A stretch of DNA of 64,000 bases. Source: JBNLAN01 sp050302175. Lineage in GTDB: Bacteria; Pseudomonadota; Zetaproteobacteria; Mariprofundales; Mariprofundaceae. The notes under the pieces were generated by a model. It did not search any database and was not told the origin of the DNA. It saw only the letters and a program-made list of their open reading frames with translations. Positions 40,443 through 49,720 of the stretch are shown piece after piece. A program made the position numbers and the translations under genes. Within the stretch, counting starts at the first letter, position 1; each line of letters opens with the position of its first letter. The stretch covers positions 1 through 64,000 of the forward strand of contig JBNLAN010000030.1 in the NCBI GenBank assembly GCA_050302175.1, read 5' to 3'.

Positions 40443-42938
40443 CTATTGCAGGATAGGATTCAGGCCGGGACCTGACACACTACCAAGAATCCTGTCGACC
40501 TCCTCCAGCATGACCAGTAGAGCCACCTCTTCCGAACTCAATACGCTAGGATCAATACCATTGTACTTTTGGTGTAGTGCTTTGGCATAAGTCTGCAAAG
40601 CAGGCATATCCGCCTCATTACTTCCATCTTTGCCAGCCCACAGCAAAATCTTGCGCTGTTGCCCCGGCGGCATCGCCATAAACACTTCCAGTCTTGGTAA
40701 TGATGGTTTTGGCTGGGACATGCCGAGGGTCTCTTCCTGAACCGCGTAAGGGTCAACTTCGCCTGAAGAGCTCACCGCTTCTGTTAATTCGGACTCAGGG
40801 GTATCCGAGGAGGTATCGCAAACACAGTTAACACAGTTAGGGTTAATCAACTCATCCGGAATCGTGCTGGTCTGACATTTATATAGCTGCCCACCCCGAA
40901 ATATCATCCGCATCGAGCCGCCCGGATAGACTTTGGATGAATAGGTCACAACAATATCGCCGCCTCCTTGCGGCGCGACCGAAACAGGAAGCCCCCCAAC
41001 CTTATACAACCTTGTGCTGAGATCCCCTTCCGGACGGTATTGATTCTCACCCGCAACGAAATTCCCAACCATTCGCAACTCCTCCGTAACATCATTGCTT
41101 ACCATCAAAATTTCAAATTTCGGTAGCGTACGGACAAACATTAAAGCCATCGTGCCAGCAACCAGTGCAGGCATTGCAATCTGGAGCCAGTGAAATCCTG
41201 CAGGCCTCGTGGCATCACTGGCACGTTTACGTAAAGCATTAATACTTCCCGGCATACATAGTGCAACTAGCATAAGTATTGAAAGCGCTGTGAAAGTATG
41301 AATGGCACTTAGCGTCAATATGTGCCCTTGTAGATATGCATAAACCTGCTGAATTCCGAAAAACGAAAACGAACCGAATAGTAACGCACCCCATCCCCAG
41401 CCAAGCCGATATGCCCGCAGCAAACCCCAGGGCACTAGCAACACAATCGCTGCAGGAATTAAGCAAAACAACATTTGAATCAGAATCAGTTCCCACATTG
41501 AAAAGACTTCGCTGAAAGCGCCAGTAAGAACCGACTCATACACTGCATCAACAAGGGGAGCTGCCGGAATCATAAGTGCCGTTGAGGCAGCAACCACCAC
41601 CACGACTTTTGCAGATAACGGCAAAGGCTTGAAGCCCTCCCGTATCGGAACCCCTCGCAACTTGCGCTCGCTGCGGAGAGCATACCAGCCGAACAAAAGC
41701 GCCAATATACCGATGATGATAACAGTCAACCGCTCTCGTAATGGCACAGCCTGTGGAGGTTGTGGGGGCTGGGATACTTCGGTAACTGGTGCAGCCTTCG
41801 GAGTTTCAACCTGAGCTTTCTCCATTTGTGGAATAGTTTTGGGAGCAGAGGTCTCTTCAAGTGATATTTCGGGTAATATGATTCCGGTTTCTGCCGTGTA
41901 GCGGTCACGTTCAAAATATTCACTCCAGCTGGGCACCAATGGAGGGGGGTATTTGGCAAACTCGACTGAAGGCGGCTGATCGGGCTCATCGATCATTCCA
42001 GCCTCAAGCATCCTGATATGTAACAACTCAGACTTACTTAGTTTTGAGACATCAAAGCCATTAGCATTCATCTTCTTTTTGTAGTACTGGAAGCCTCTGT
42101 AGATCTCTGCCTTTCCAAAGCATCCATCATGCTGTCGGGCAGCAAGATCATCAGGACATTTTTCCATATCTGCAGGGAAAGTATTGTAAATTTCATAGGC
42201 GTAGCGAATGGGCGAAAAATTATTTGCCTGAACGGCTGCCGCGTCTCCACCCGGGTTCATCATGATGCTTCGATAAACTCCATAACGAGAGCCTGCGAAC
42301 GGATCCCTATCTCCAAAAAGTTCATAGTCTGGAGTAATTGCTGGAAGCCCCATGATCTCTTTCTGAGTAGAAACTATGGAAAGAACTTCATCAAGCGGCC
42401 TTACATCATAACAATTGCGCCAAACATATTGGTTTTGTTTGATGGAAAAGTCACAACGCGCCTTCTTCGCTACGGAATGTTCCCGATCCAGCTCTTCCAG
42501 TTGGGCTGTAGCTTCAGGTGATATCGTTTGTTCACCGTAATATTTGAACTCTCTATCTGAATACCGCGGCGACAAGGGAAGGCCGGATTCCATTCTGCTT
42601 ATTTCACATTTAACAGCCTGAATTTGGGCGGTCTTGCCAACAAGTGCAACGTCTTCGCTCAGTCCATTTTCAGTATTTATTTGGCTCGTTAAATTCGCAA
42701 TATGAGACAATAGTCTGACATCTTCATCCCCACATGTAGCCAATACGTCTGAAATGAATAGTTTAGCCGCCAGGATATGTCGGCTTGTAAGTGCTACATT
42801 AATGCCATCATCTGAAAGCACGACCCAGGGTTGCTTCTCGATATATGCCCTACTTTCTTGCCATGAAGCGCGCTCTTCTGCGCATAAAGGCTGTGCGATA
42901 AAAACCAGCAGCATGAATACAGGCAGAATGTTCCGCAT
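40443..42938 (-). CDS. large membrane protein of unknown function
   Basis: An 831-residue protein with a signal peptide (1-20, ending PLCAEE), a soluble region of about 350 residues with repeated cysteines (DVLATCGDEDV, VKCEISRME, KARCDFSIKQ, RNCYDV, EKCPDDLA, QHDGCFGKAE), a Pro/Gln/Glu-rich linker (near 370-395), then about five to six membrane helices (from about 400; LTVIIIGILALLFGWYAL, VVVVVAASTALMIPAAPLV, WELILIQMLFCLIPAAIVLLVPWGLL, LLFGSFSFFGIQQVYAYL), and a C-terminal region with NPNCVNCVCDTSSD. The even number of extracytoplasmic cysteines suggests disulfides. The DNA is more AT-rich than the neighbouring operon. No family recognised. Confidence 0.75.
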   Translation of the reverse strand: MRNILPVFMLLVFIAQPLCAEERASWQESRAYIEKQPWVVLSDDGINVALTSRHILAAKLFISDVLATCGDEDVRLLSHIANLTSQINTENGLSEDVALVGKTAQIQAVKCEISRMESGLPLSPRYSDREFKYYGEQTISPEATAQLEELDREHSVAKKARCDFSIKQNQYVWRNCYDVRPLDEVLSIVSTQKEIMGLPAITPDYELFGDRDPFAGSRYGVYRSIMMNPGGDAAAVQANNFSPIRYAYEIYNTFPADMEKCPDDLAARQHDGCFGKAEIYRGFQYYKKKMNANGFDVSKLSKSELLHIRMLEAGMIDEPDQPPSVEFAKYPPPLVPSWSEYFERDRYTAETGIILPEISLEETSAPKTIPQMEKAQVETPKAAPVTEVSQPPQPPQAVPLRERLTVIIIGILALLFGWYALRSERKLRGVPIREGFKPLPLSAKVVVVVAASTALMIPAAPLVDAVYESVLTGAFSEVFSMWELILIQMLFCLIPAAIVLLVPWGLLRAYRLGWGWGALLFGSFSFFGIQQVYAYLQGHILTLSAIHTFTALSILMLVALCMPGSINALRKRASDATRPAGFHWLQIAMPALVAGTMALMFVRTLPKFEILMVSNDVTEELRMVGNFVAGENQYRPEGDLSTRLYKVGGLPVSVAPQGGGDIVVTYSSKVYPGGSMRMIFRGGQLYKCQTSTIPDELINPNCVNCVCDTSSDTPESELTEAVSSSGEVDPYAVQEETLGMSQPKPSLPRLEVFMAMPPGQQRKILLWAGKDGSNEADMPALQTYAKALHQKYNGIDPSVLSSEEVALLVMLEEVDRILGSVSGPGLNPILQ

Positions 42939-42997
42939 TAGCGTTACCTCTTATAATTCCGATGTGTTAATTATTCGATGTTATAAATACGGTTGCT

Positions 42998-43951
42998 TCA
43001 ACCATACTTATTTCGGAATGCTGCGATAAAGTCATCATACGATTCTGCAGGTAACGAATTAATCCCCGCTGCAGCCTTGCGCCCTCCCCCGGTCGGAAAT
43101 TGCATGCAGAGCTCATCTGCACCAGCATTACTCGACAATGGCGCACGCACACTCACCCTGTAGTCACCACTGGCCAGCTTCGTAAACAGTGCATGTGCCC
43201 GAGCGGGATTTTCGCGTGCCAGCTCATTGCCGAACACGCCTGAGACACGCCTCGCCCATGCTTCGTCGGGCAGGATATAAGCAGCAATGGCCGCCTCCTC
43301 GATTTCGGGAGTCTGTGCACGAGCCGTGGCCATATCGCCCTCAAAGCCATTCTTCAGCGTATTAAATGCCTCCGACTCCTCAATAAACTCGAATGGATTC
43401 TCGAACGGATGAATCGCCATATAAAGTTCGGCAGGCTGGAAAAAGAGATCATCCAGCGATACCCCGTAGCCGTTGTAGTTGATGCAGGTGCCAAGCAACT
43501 CCAGTGCTGACATCTGATCGTCGGAGAGCCCCTGTCCCTCGGCGGCCTTGAGAGCAACATCGTGAAGATTGTCTCCGAATGCCGCTACAATAGCCCACAT
43601 CCGATATTTTCCATTCAGGAATGCATCAACGATGAGGCTGGTGCAGGTGTCGGCAGCCGTATCAATATGGCTATACAGGTGCTCGGACTCCGGTATGTCG
43701 CCGGCGAAATGGTGGTCGAAGTAGTGCACAGTAGCGCCTTCTTCCAGCAGCCGTTCGACATCATCCCGATTTTTATCAAATGAAACATCGAGAACGGTGA
43801 TCACATCCGCACTGCTTGCGTCGATGCGGGTCAGCAACTCAATATCGCGTTTCAGCCCGGTAACCAGCTTGCTATGCCGCGGCTCGGCCAACCGCAACTG
43901 ATGCAGGGCACAGATACCATCGGCATCGCCGTTGAACACATCGTAATACAT
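42998..43951 (-). CDS. DHH/DHHA1-family phosphoesterase
   Basis: A 317-residue metallophosphoesterase: DVFNGDADGICALHQLRL (residues 4-21) gives the first Asp ligands, VITVLDVSFDKN the next, and HYFDHHFAGD the DHH motif near residue 79; the C-terminal DHHA1 domain includes PTGGGRKAAAGINSLP. Relatives are RecJ, oligoribonucleases (NrnA) and polyphosphatases; the short length and motif order suit an NrnA-like or GdpP-like role on small phosphodiesters. Substrate uncertain. It follows the 831-residue protein gene in the same direction by 59 bases. Confidence 0.85.
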   Translation of the reverse strand: MYYDVFNGDADGICALHQLRLAEPRHSKLVTGLKRDIELLTRIDASSADVITVLDVSFDKNRDDVERLLEEGATVHYFDHHFAGDIPESEHLYSHIDTAADTCTSLIVDAFLNGKYRMWAIVAAFGDNLHDVALKAAEGQGLSDDQMSALELLGTCINYNGYGVSLDDLFFQPAELYMAIHPFENPFEFIEESEAFNTLKNGFEGDMATARAQTPEIEEAAIAAYILPDEAWARRVSGVFGNELARENPARAHALFTKLASGDYRVSVRAPLSSNAGADELCMQFPTGGGRKAAAGINSLPAESYDDFIAAFRNKYG

Positions 43952-44033
43952 GCCTAGCGCTCCCTCGCCTGTTTCTGCAAATACAAACTCATCAGGTTAC
44001 GTACAATCCTTCCTGACCAGCCGTCTTGGCTCA

Positions 44034-44411
44034 TTAAATCGCTCTCGCCAATTGCCAGCCCAGCCACACCAGCACCAGGCACACCGCCATCTGACCTAAC
44101 ACGTTGGTTGCTGCCAGTGCAATATCGCCCGCCTGCAACAGACGAAGCGATTCCAATGAAAAGGTGGAGAATGTGGTAAAGCCGCCAAGCAGGCCCACCG
44201 TAACAGCCAAACGCACTGCTTCGCTGGCGGTGGAGCGCTCAATCAATATCACAAACAAAAAGCCGATTAAAAAACTGCCAAAGGCATTCACAAACAGTGT
44301 TCCCCACGGAAATACGGTGCTTGAGCCGGCCAGCCTCTGCACTGCACCGGCCAGCACAAAGCGCAGCACCGATCCTGCAGCCCCCCCGATGGCGATCGCC
44401 AGCAATTTCAC
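44034..44411 (-). CDS. crcB: fluoride channel Fluc
   Basis: I place the start at GTG 44411, whose GTGA overlaps the rarA stop, with AGGTGA upstream; 125 residues. A fluoride-exporting dual-topology channel with four helices: LAIAIGGAAGSVLRFVLAG, FPWGTLFVNAFGSFLIGFLFVI (the conserved N in FVNAFGSF), VGLLGGFTTFSTFSLESLRLL (the Phe-box motif and the central sodium-site glycine/threonine), then the last helix GQMAVCLVLVWLGWQLAR. No fluoride riboswitch is visible ahead of it, consistent with its place at the end of an operon. Confidence 0.93.
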   Translation of the reverse strand: MKLLAIAIGGAAGSVLRFVLAGAVQRLAGSSTVFPWGTLFVNAFGSFLIGFLFVILIERSTASEAVRLAVTVGLLGGFTTFSTFSLESLRLLQAGDIALAATNVLGQMAVCLVLVWLGWQLARAI

Positions 44412-45712
44412 TTTTTCTTCACCTCTTGCCTGCGCTCCTTCAGCCACTGTTTACGCTCGATCATGGTGCGCTCGAATCCCCGCGACACCGGATGATAGAA
44501 ACTCTCCTCGCCCATCGCTTCCGGAAAGTGCCGCTGCACCACCACTGCATCGCCAGCATCGTGCGCATACTGGTACTCCTTGCCGTGCCCGAGTTCCTTC
44601 ATCAGTTTCGTCGGCGCATTCTTCAGGTGTACTGGCACATCCAGATGCTGCGTCTCTTTCGCCGACCGCCGGGCCGCTTTCTCGGCAACGTACACAGCAT
44701 TGCTCTTCGGAGCCAATGCAAGGTAAATCGCCGCAGTGAACAGTCCTTCCTCGCCTTCCGGAGAACCGAGGATTTCATACATGCGGTGTGCATTCAAGCA
44801 AACACTGAGCGCATTCGGGTCGGAAAGCCCAATATCCTCGGTGGCCATACGAATCAGGCGACGCGCCAAATACAAAGGCTCTTCACCTGCCTCCAGCATG
44901 CGTGCCAGCCAGTAGACTGCCGCATCATCATCGGAATCCCGCACGCTCTTGTGCAGCGCCGAAATCAGATCGTAGTGCGCATCGCCATCGCGATCGTAAC
45001 GTGCCTGTCGCCGCAACCACTGGGCTCGTACCGCCTCTTCATCCCACACACGCTTAGGATCAGCTTGGTAGAGACTCTCCAGTGCATTCAGCGCATAGCG
45101 CGCATCGCCATCGGCCATAGCAGCGAGCCACTCTAGCGCAGAATCATCGACGCCGAAGCCAGCATCCTTCGCCAGTAACGCCAGGCCCCGAATCAGAATC
45201 TTGCGCACGTCGTCGGTATCCAGAGCCGTCAGCACAATCACGCGGCAGCGGGAAAGCAGTGCATTATTCAGTGAAAAAGATGGATTCTCGGTGGTCGCTC
45301 CGACCAGTAGCAGGCTGCCATCTTCCACATACGGTAGCAGCACATCCTGCTGTGCCTTGTTGAAACGATGGATTTCATCGAGAAACAGCAGATATTGGCG
45401 CCCCTCCGCCTTGGCACGAGCCACCACCTCCTGCACTTCCGCCTTGCCTGCCGAAACGGCGGAGAGTTGCACAAATGGCATCCCGGCCCCTTCAGCCATG
45501 ATACGCGCCAGCGTGGTTTTACCAACGCCCGGCGGCCCCCAGAATACGCAGGAGACCGCACGCCCTTCCGCCAGCATTTTGGCGAACCATGAACCGGATT
45601 GCGTAAGCTCGGACTGGCCGGCTACATCGGCCAGCGTTTTCGGACGCAGCCGATGCGCCAGCGGGGCTTCGGAAGAGCCCCCGGAAAAGAGGTCAGCGAC
45701 CGGCTGCCCCAT
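44408..45712 (-). CDS. rarA: replication-associated recombination protein A
   Basis: A clamp-loader-like AAA+ ATPase (RarA/MgsA) that acts at stalled replication forks. 434 residues from ATG 45712, with GGTGA six bases ahead. Walker A FWGPPGVGKTTLARIMAEGA (about 55-75), Walker B LLFLDEIHRFNKAQQDVLLP, sensor 1 GATTENPSFSLN, and the C-terminal tetramerisation domain with RMLEAGEEPLYLARRLIRMATEDIGLSDPNAL and YQYAHD near the end. It begins seven bases after the FadL-like stop and overlaps crcB. Confidence 0.96.
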   Translation of the reverse strand: MGQPVADLFSGGSSEAPLAHRLRPKTLADVAGQSELTQSGSWFAKMLAEGRAVSCVFWGPPGVGKTTLARIMAEGAGMPFVQLSAVSAGKAEVQEVVARAKAEGRQYLLFLDEIHRFNKAQQDVLLPYVEDGSLLLVGATTENPSFSLNNALLSRCRVIVLTALDTDDVRKILIRGLALLAKDAGFGVDDSALEWLAAMADGDARYALNALESLYQADPKRVWDEEAVRAQWLRRQARYDRDGDAHYDLISALHKSVRDSDDDAAVYWLARMLEAGEEPLYLARRLIRMATEDIGLSDPNALSVCLNAHRMYEILGSPEGEEGLFTAAIYLALAPKSNAVYVAEKAARRSAKETQHLDVPVHLKNAPTKLMKELGHGKEYQYAHDAGDAVVVQRHFPEAMGEESFYHPVSRGFERTMIERKQWLKERRQEVKKK

Positions 45713-45718
45713 CACACA

Positions 45719-46834
45719 TCACCAGCGACTGGTCAGCGAAAGCATCAAGGCCTGGGTGTGGCCGCTATACACTGCAGCGTAATTGCCGGTCGGCACAGTA
45801 CTATGCGGATAGTAAACATAAGTGTAGGCAAGATCGGCATGCGTGCCGAGCACGTTGCCTCCGGCACCGATCGAGAAGCGGTGCCCGCTCTGGTCAGCAA
45901 TCAGAGCATCAAAGCCAGTATCCTTCCCAGCCCCCTGCTCATAGGCATATCCGAACCGAAGCTGCGTGTTTGGCCGCCAGGTCCAGGTCAGTCCCAGCCT
46001 GAAATCAAGCGTATCTTTCAGGCTGAGAGGCAGCGTCAGCGGTGCCGCGCCTCCTGTAATATTCATGCTTGTGAGCCTTGACCAGCGTGTCCAGTTCACA
46101 TCGCCTTCAAGCTTCAGCCCATCGTAGATATTGTGTGCAATAGCCACTGAGACCTCATCTGGAAGCTGCAGGTCGGTTTTTTGCAGGCCATCCACATGCT
46201 TTAGTCTGGCACCCATGCGTAACATGGTTCCGAACGACCAGCCATAAACAGGACGCCACGATGCGGAAATATGTCCACCGACTGCCGACCAGTCACGCCC
46301 TGCGAAGCTGCTGGCTCCACGCCGAATCGCCAAGCGTGAAAAGTAGCTATCCACACCTGCAGAAACTGCCAGGCTGCTGCTCAGCGCATGCACAACATCC
46401 ACCGACAGTCGATTCACCTGAATATTGAGCGCACTTTCGCTGCCGCCCAAAGCAGCACTCCAGTTGTTGCGTTGCTGATAAGGCTGATACAGCCCCATAC
46501 CAACGCCCCAGTTACTGCCGCGCGGCATCCAGGTGCTATATAGATGGCCGGTCGAATCTTCCTCTCCGATAGTGGAGGTGGTTGCCGTGCTCGAACTCGC
46601 CGTCGAATTCCGATAGCGATAAGCGCCCCCCGCCTCAAGCGTAAATCCCGGCTGCCATGCAATGCCGGATGGATTGTATGCCATGGCTGACGGTGTATCC
46701 GCAGTCGCTACAAAGGCGTTGGCAACGCCAACCCCTTCACCGGAAAACCCGTGCTGGGCAAAGGCGCCTGCAAATGCTCCGCATGGCATCAGTGCCAATG
46801 CCACCACACCGATCATCATTGCCAAACGATTCAT
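45719..46834 (-). CDS. OmpP1/FadL-family outer-membrane protein
   Basis: The ATG at 46834, with GGAG six bases ahead, gives 371 residues starting MNRLAMMIGVVALALMPCGAFAGAFAQHG. The mature N-terminus GFSGEGVGVANAFVATADTPSAMAYNPSGIAWQPG is the FadL/OmpP1 'AxxPSxxxxNPAG' signature that plugs the barrel. Amphipathic strands follow and the protein ends SLTSRW, an aromatic C-terminus. FadL channels import hydrophobic compounds through a lateral opening. It follows lolA in the same direction. Confidence 0.85.
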   Translation of the reverse strand: MNRLAMMIGVVALALMPCGAFAGAFAQHGFSGEGVGVANAFVATADTPSAMAYNPSGIAWQPGFTLEAGGAYRYRNSTASSSTATTSTIGEEDSTGHLYSTWMPRGSNWGVGMGLYQPYQQRNNWSAALGGSESALNIQVNRLSVDVVHALSSSLAVSAGVDSYFSRLAIRRGASSFAGRDWSAVGGHISASWRPVYGWSFGTMLRMGARLKHVDGLQKTDLQLPDEVSVAIAHNIYDGLKLEGDVNWTRWSRLTSMNITGGAAPLTLPLSLKDTLDFRLGLTWTWRPNTQLRFGYAYEQGAGKDTGFDALIADQSGHRFSIGAGGNVLGTHADLAYTYVYYPHSTVPTGNYAAVYSGHTQALMLSLTSRW

Positions 46835-46880
46835 AGTCGCTCCATCTCTTCTTTGATATTTCCTGCCGTCATTATTACCA

Positions 46881-47507
46881 TCACAACTGCGCATCGACGA
46901 CATCAACGCCTTCCGGCACCTTAAACTCGAACTGCCCGGAAGCCGGTGCCGAATAGCTGATACCGATCCAACGCATGTGGTTGCGATTACCCAGCGCATC
47001 AAGGCTCTCCACATATTGCAAACGATCGCTCTTTACACCCAGCCATACTTCCGGCCCATTGAGAAAACGGGTGTGATAACGCAGGCCGCTGCCCTCTTTC
47101 CCACTCTCCTTCGACTTATCAAGCACGGTAATTTCATCGGCATTGACCTGCCCCTGAAGCAGCCGCATTACCAGAGGGTCCACCGCATCCAGATCCTTTA
47201 ATACACGCACCTGTAGCAGATCGGGCTCGTAGTGCCAGATACGCTTGCCATTACCGACATAGAGCTGCTCATACGGTTTGCTGTAATGCCAGCGAAAACG
47301 CCCTGGCTTCAGTACTGCAAGGGTGCCGCTGTATTGCTGACTGCTGCCATCTGAAAACACAACGCTCTGTTCAAATCGGCAGGTAAAACCCTGTGTCGCG
47401 GTCAATTTAGCCAGGGCTTTCTCCAATGGTACAGGCAAAGAACTTGCGCTCTCAGCGACACCTGCGTAGGAAAAAAGCAAAAACAGACCAACTATTATCC
47501 GCCGCAT
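46881..47507 (-). CDS. lolA: outer-membrane lipoprotein carrier protein
   Basis: A 208-residue LolA: signal peptide 1-20, then LEKALAKLTATQGFTCRFEQSVVFSDGSSQQYSGTLAVLKPGRFRWHYSKPYEQLYVGNGKRIWHYEPDL, the characteristic fold and motif (PG.FRW.Y..P..Q..V..G...W.Y.PDL), and DPLVMRLLQG. It shuttles lipoproteins from LolCDE to the outer membrane. Its start overlaps the ftsK stop (TAATG), and ftsK-lolA-rarA is a widely kept order in proteobacteria. Confidence 0.95.
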   Translation of the reverse strand: MRRIIVGLFLLFSYAGVAESASSLPVPLEKALAKLTATQGFTCRFEQSVVFSDGSSQQYSGTLAVLKPGRFRWHYSKPYEQLYVGNGKRIWHYEPDLLQVRVLKDLDAVDPLVMRLLQGQVNADEITVLDKSKESGKEGSGLRYHTRFLNGPEVWLGVKSDRLQYVESLDALGNRNHMRWIGISYSAPASGQFEFKVPEGVDVVDAQL

Positions 47508-49720
47508 TATTCGATCACTCCGCCGCCACTCTCCTGACTGCGAGCCAGCACCTTGCGCATACCGCCTGAGCCTGGTGGCGTTACCAGCCCCTCACGCTCC
47601 ATACGCTCTACCAGGCGGCTGGCGCGGTTGTAACCGATACGCAGATAGCGCTGCACCATCGATACCGAGCACTGCCCCTTCTCGATTACCAGATCTACCG
47701 CCTCATCATATTTATCATCGCTATCGTCACCGCCTCCTGGTCCACCCTGTTGTGCATCGGCATCCGGTACTTCGAACACCTCCTCGCGGTAATCCGGCTC
47801 ACCTTGCATACGCAGGAAGTCGACCAGCCCCATCACTTCGGCATCCGAAATAAACGCCCCATGCACACGACGCAACTCCCGGCCACTACTTAACATCAGG
47901 CTATCGCCCGAGCCCAGCAACTGCTCGGCACCCATCTGATCGAGAATGGTACGGGAATCGATCTTGGAGGAGACCTGGAAAGAGATTCGCGTCGGCAGGT
48001 TGGCTTTAATCAAACCGGTGATCACATCCACGCTCGGCCGCTGCGTGGCAAGAATAAGATGCAGCCCGGCCGCACGCGCCTTTTGCGCCAGGCGGCAAAT
48101 CGACTGCTCGACCTCCTTGCCCGCCACCATCATCAGATCGGCAAGTTCGTCGATCACAATCACGATTAGTGGCAGCGGCTCCGCATTGGGGTCATCCTTG
48201 ATCTTGCCGCCCTTGGCTGCCTGATTGTACCCCTCAAGATTGCGCACCTTGGCCTGACTCATCAGCTGATAACGGCGCTCCATTTCAAACACCGCCCATG
48301 CCAGCGCCTTGGCAGCCTTGTGCGGACTGGTGACCACCGGCACCAACAGATGGGGAATGTCCTCATACATGGAGAGTTCCAGCATCTTCGGGTCAACCAT
48401 AATCAAACGCAGATCCTGCGGCGTATGCGTCATCAGCATGGAGCAAATCATCGTGTTGATGGAGACCGATTTACCCGAACCGGTAGTACCTGCCACCAGC
48501 AGATGCGGCATCTTCACCAGATCGGCAACCACGGCATGACCGGCGATATCCACACCGAGCGCCAGAGGCAGTTTGCGTTTTTTATCGGAAAACTCGGAGC
48601 TGGCAAGAACCTCGTGCATCACCACCATCTCCCGCTCTTCGTTCGGAATTTCAATGCCGATCACATTCTTGCCAGGGATATTCCCTGCCACACGCACGCT
48701 AACCACCGCCATGGAGCGGGCCAGATCATCCTGCAGAGCAATAATACGATTGGCCTTGGTGCCGGGAGCTGGCTCAAGCTCAAATTGCACCACCACAGGC
48801 CCGGGCTGCACTGCCACCACTTTGCCCTCAACCCGGTAGTCCAGAAGCTTGCTCTCCAGCATGCGCGCCATCGCTTGCAGTGCTTCGGGATTATGTGCTT
48901 TGGTACGCACCGGCTTTTTATCAAACAGAGCCAGAGTGGGCAGGCGGAAATCTGCCCCTGACGGCTCCTTAAAGCCAAGTTCAGCCTGTTTTTCCACCCG
49001 GGCACGCCTGGAGACAACCACCTCAGCCTGCGGGGCAATCGTGGGCTCTGAATGCGGCGGTAGCTTCTCGACGCGCTCCATTTTTTCCCGTTTACGCACC
49101 TCGCGCCCCTGCATGCGATCTTTACGGCTCTCCATTTTCGTGCGCATGGTAACCACACCTGCACCAAACCATGCCATAACAATCCCGGTCAGACGTGAAA
49201 TACGGCGCAGCAATTCGAGCAAAGAGAGGTGAGATGCTGCAACGAAACTACTAAGTAACAGCGTTGCCAGCACCACATCACGACCAAGCGGATTGAGTGC
49301 CCGATCCAGAGCATCGGCCAGCATCACGCCGAGTGCGCCGCCCGAGCCTGCGGGTAATACGGAAAACCAGCCGCTCACGGTGGCGTGATGCGCGGCAAAA
49401 AACGCTGAAACACCAAGCACAAACGGCACCCAGAAAAGCGATGTGAGATGGCCGGCATAGGGCATCTTGTTCAGTGCGAGCCGAACAACCAGCACAACGA
49501 TCAATGCAACAATCAACCAGGCAGCGAATCCAAACAACTGATAGAAAAAGTCGGCAACATAAGCGCCAACAATACCCGCCATATTGCCAGCCTCCGCCGA
49601 AGTTTGATTGTTAAAGGAAGGGTCGGCGGAAGAAAAACTGAACAAGGACAGCACGCATACGCCCACCACAGCAAGCAAGGCGAATGCAACTGCTTCACGG
49701 ATTACATCGCGAACCTGCAT
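47507..49720 (-). CDS. ftsK: DNA translocase FtsK (short form)
   Basis: A 737-residue translocase that pumps chromosome termini through the division septum. Start ATG 49720, overlapping the RNase J stop (TGATG) with GGAGG five bases upstream. Four N-terminal membrane helices (about residues 10-175), a short charged linker, then the motor: Walker A VAGTTGSGKSVSINTMICSM, Walker B LIVIVIDELADLMMVAGKE, and RPSVDVITGLIKANLPTRISFQVSS. The C-terminal gamma winged helix (DEAVDLVIEKGQCSVSMVQRYLRIGYNRASRLVERME) reads KOPS sites. The linker is short, unlike E. coli FtsK. Confidence 0.97.
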   Translation of the reverse strand: MQVRDVIREAVAFALLAVVGVCVLSLFSFSSADPSFNNQTSAEAGNMAGIVGAYVADFFYQLFGFAAWLIVALIVVLVVRLALNKMPYAGHLTSLFWVPFVLGVSAFFAAHHATVSGWFSVLPAGSGGALGVMLADALDRALNPLGRDVVLATLLLSSFVAASHLSLLELLRRISRLTGIVMAWFGAGVVTMRTKMESRKDRMQGREVRKREKMERVEKLPPHSEPTIAPQAEVVVSRRARVEKQAELGFKEPSGADFRLPTLALFDKKPVRTKAHNPEALQAMARMLESKLLDYRVEGKVVAVQPGPVVVQFELEPAPGTKANRIIALQDDLARSMAVVSVRVAGNIPGKNVIGIEIPNEEREMVVMHEVLASSEFSDKKRKLPLALGVDIAGHAVVADLVKMPHLLVAGTTGSGKSVSINTMICSMLMTHTPQDLRLIMVDPKMLELSMYEDIPHLLVPVVTSPHKAAKALAWAVFEMERRYQLMSQAKVRNLEGYNQAAKGGKIKDDPNAEPLPLIVIVIDELADLMMVAGKEVEQSICRLAQKARAAGLHLILATQRPSVDVITGLIKANLPTRISFQVSSKIDSRTILDQMGAEQLLGSGDSLMLSSGRELRRVHGAFISDAEVMGLVDFLRMQGEPDYREEVFEVPDADAQQGGPGGGDDSDDKYDEAVDLVIEKGQCSVSMVQRYLRIGYNRASRLVERMEREGLVTPPGSGGMRKVLARSQESGGGVIE

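Noticed and set aside
44034..44411. Fluoride riboswitch ahead of crcB
   Set aside because: crcB overlaps rarA and no riboswitch-like fold or motif precedes it.
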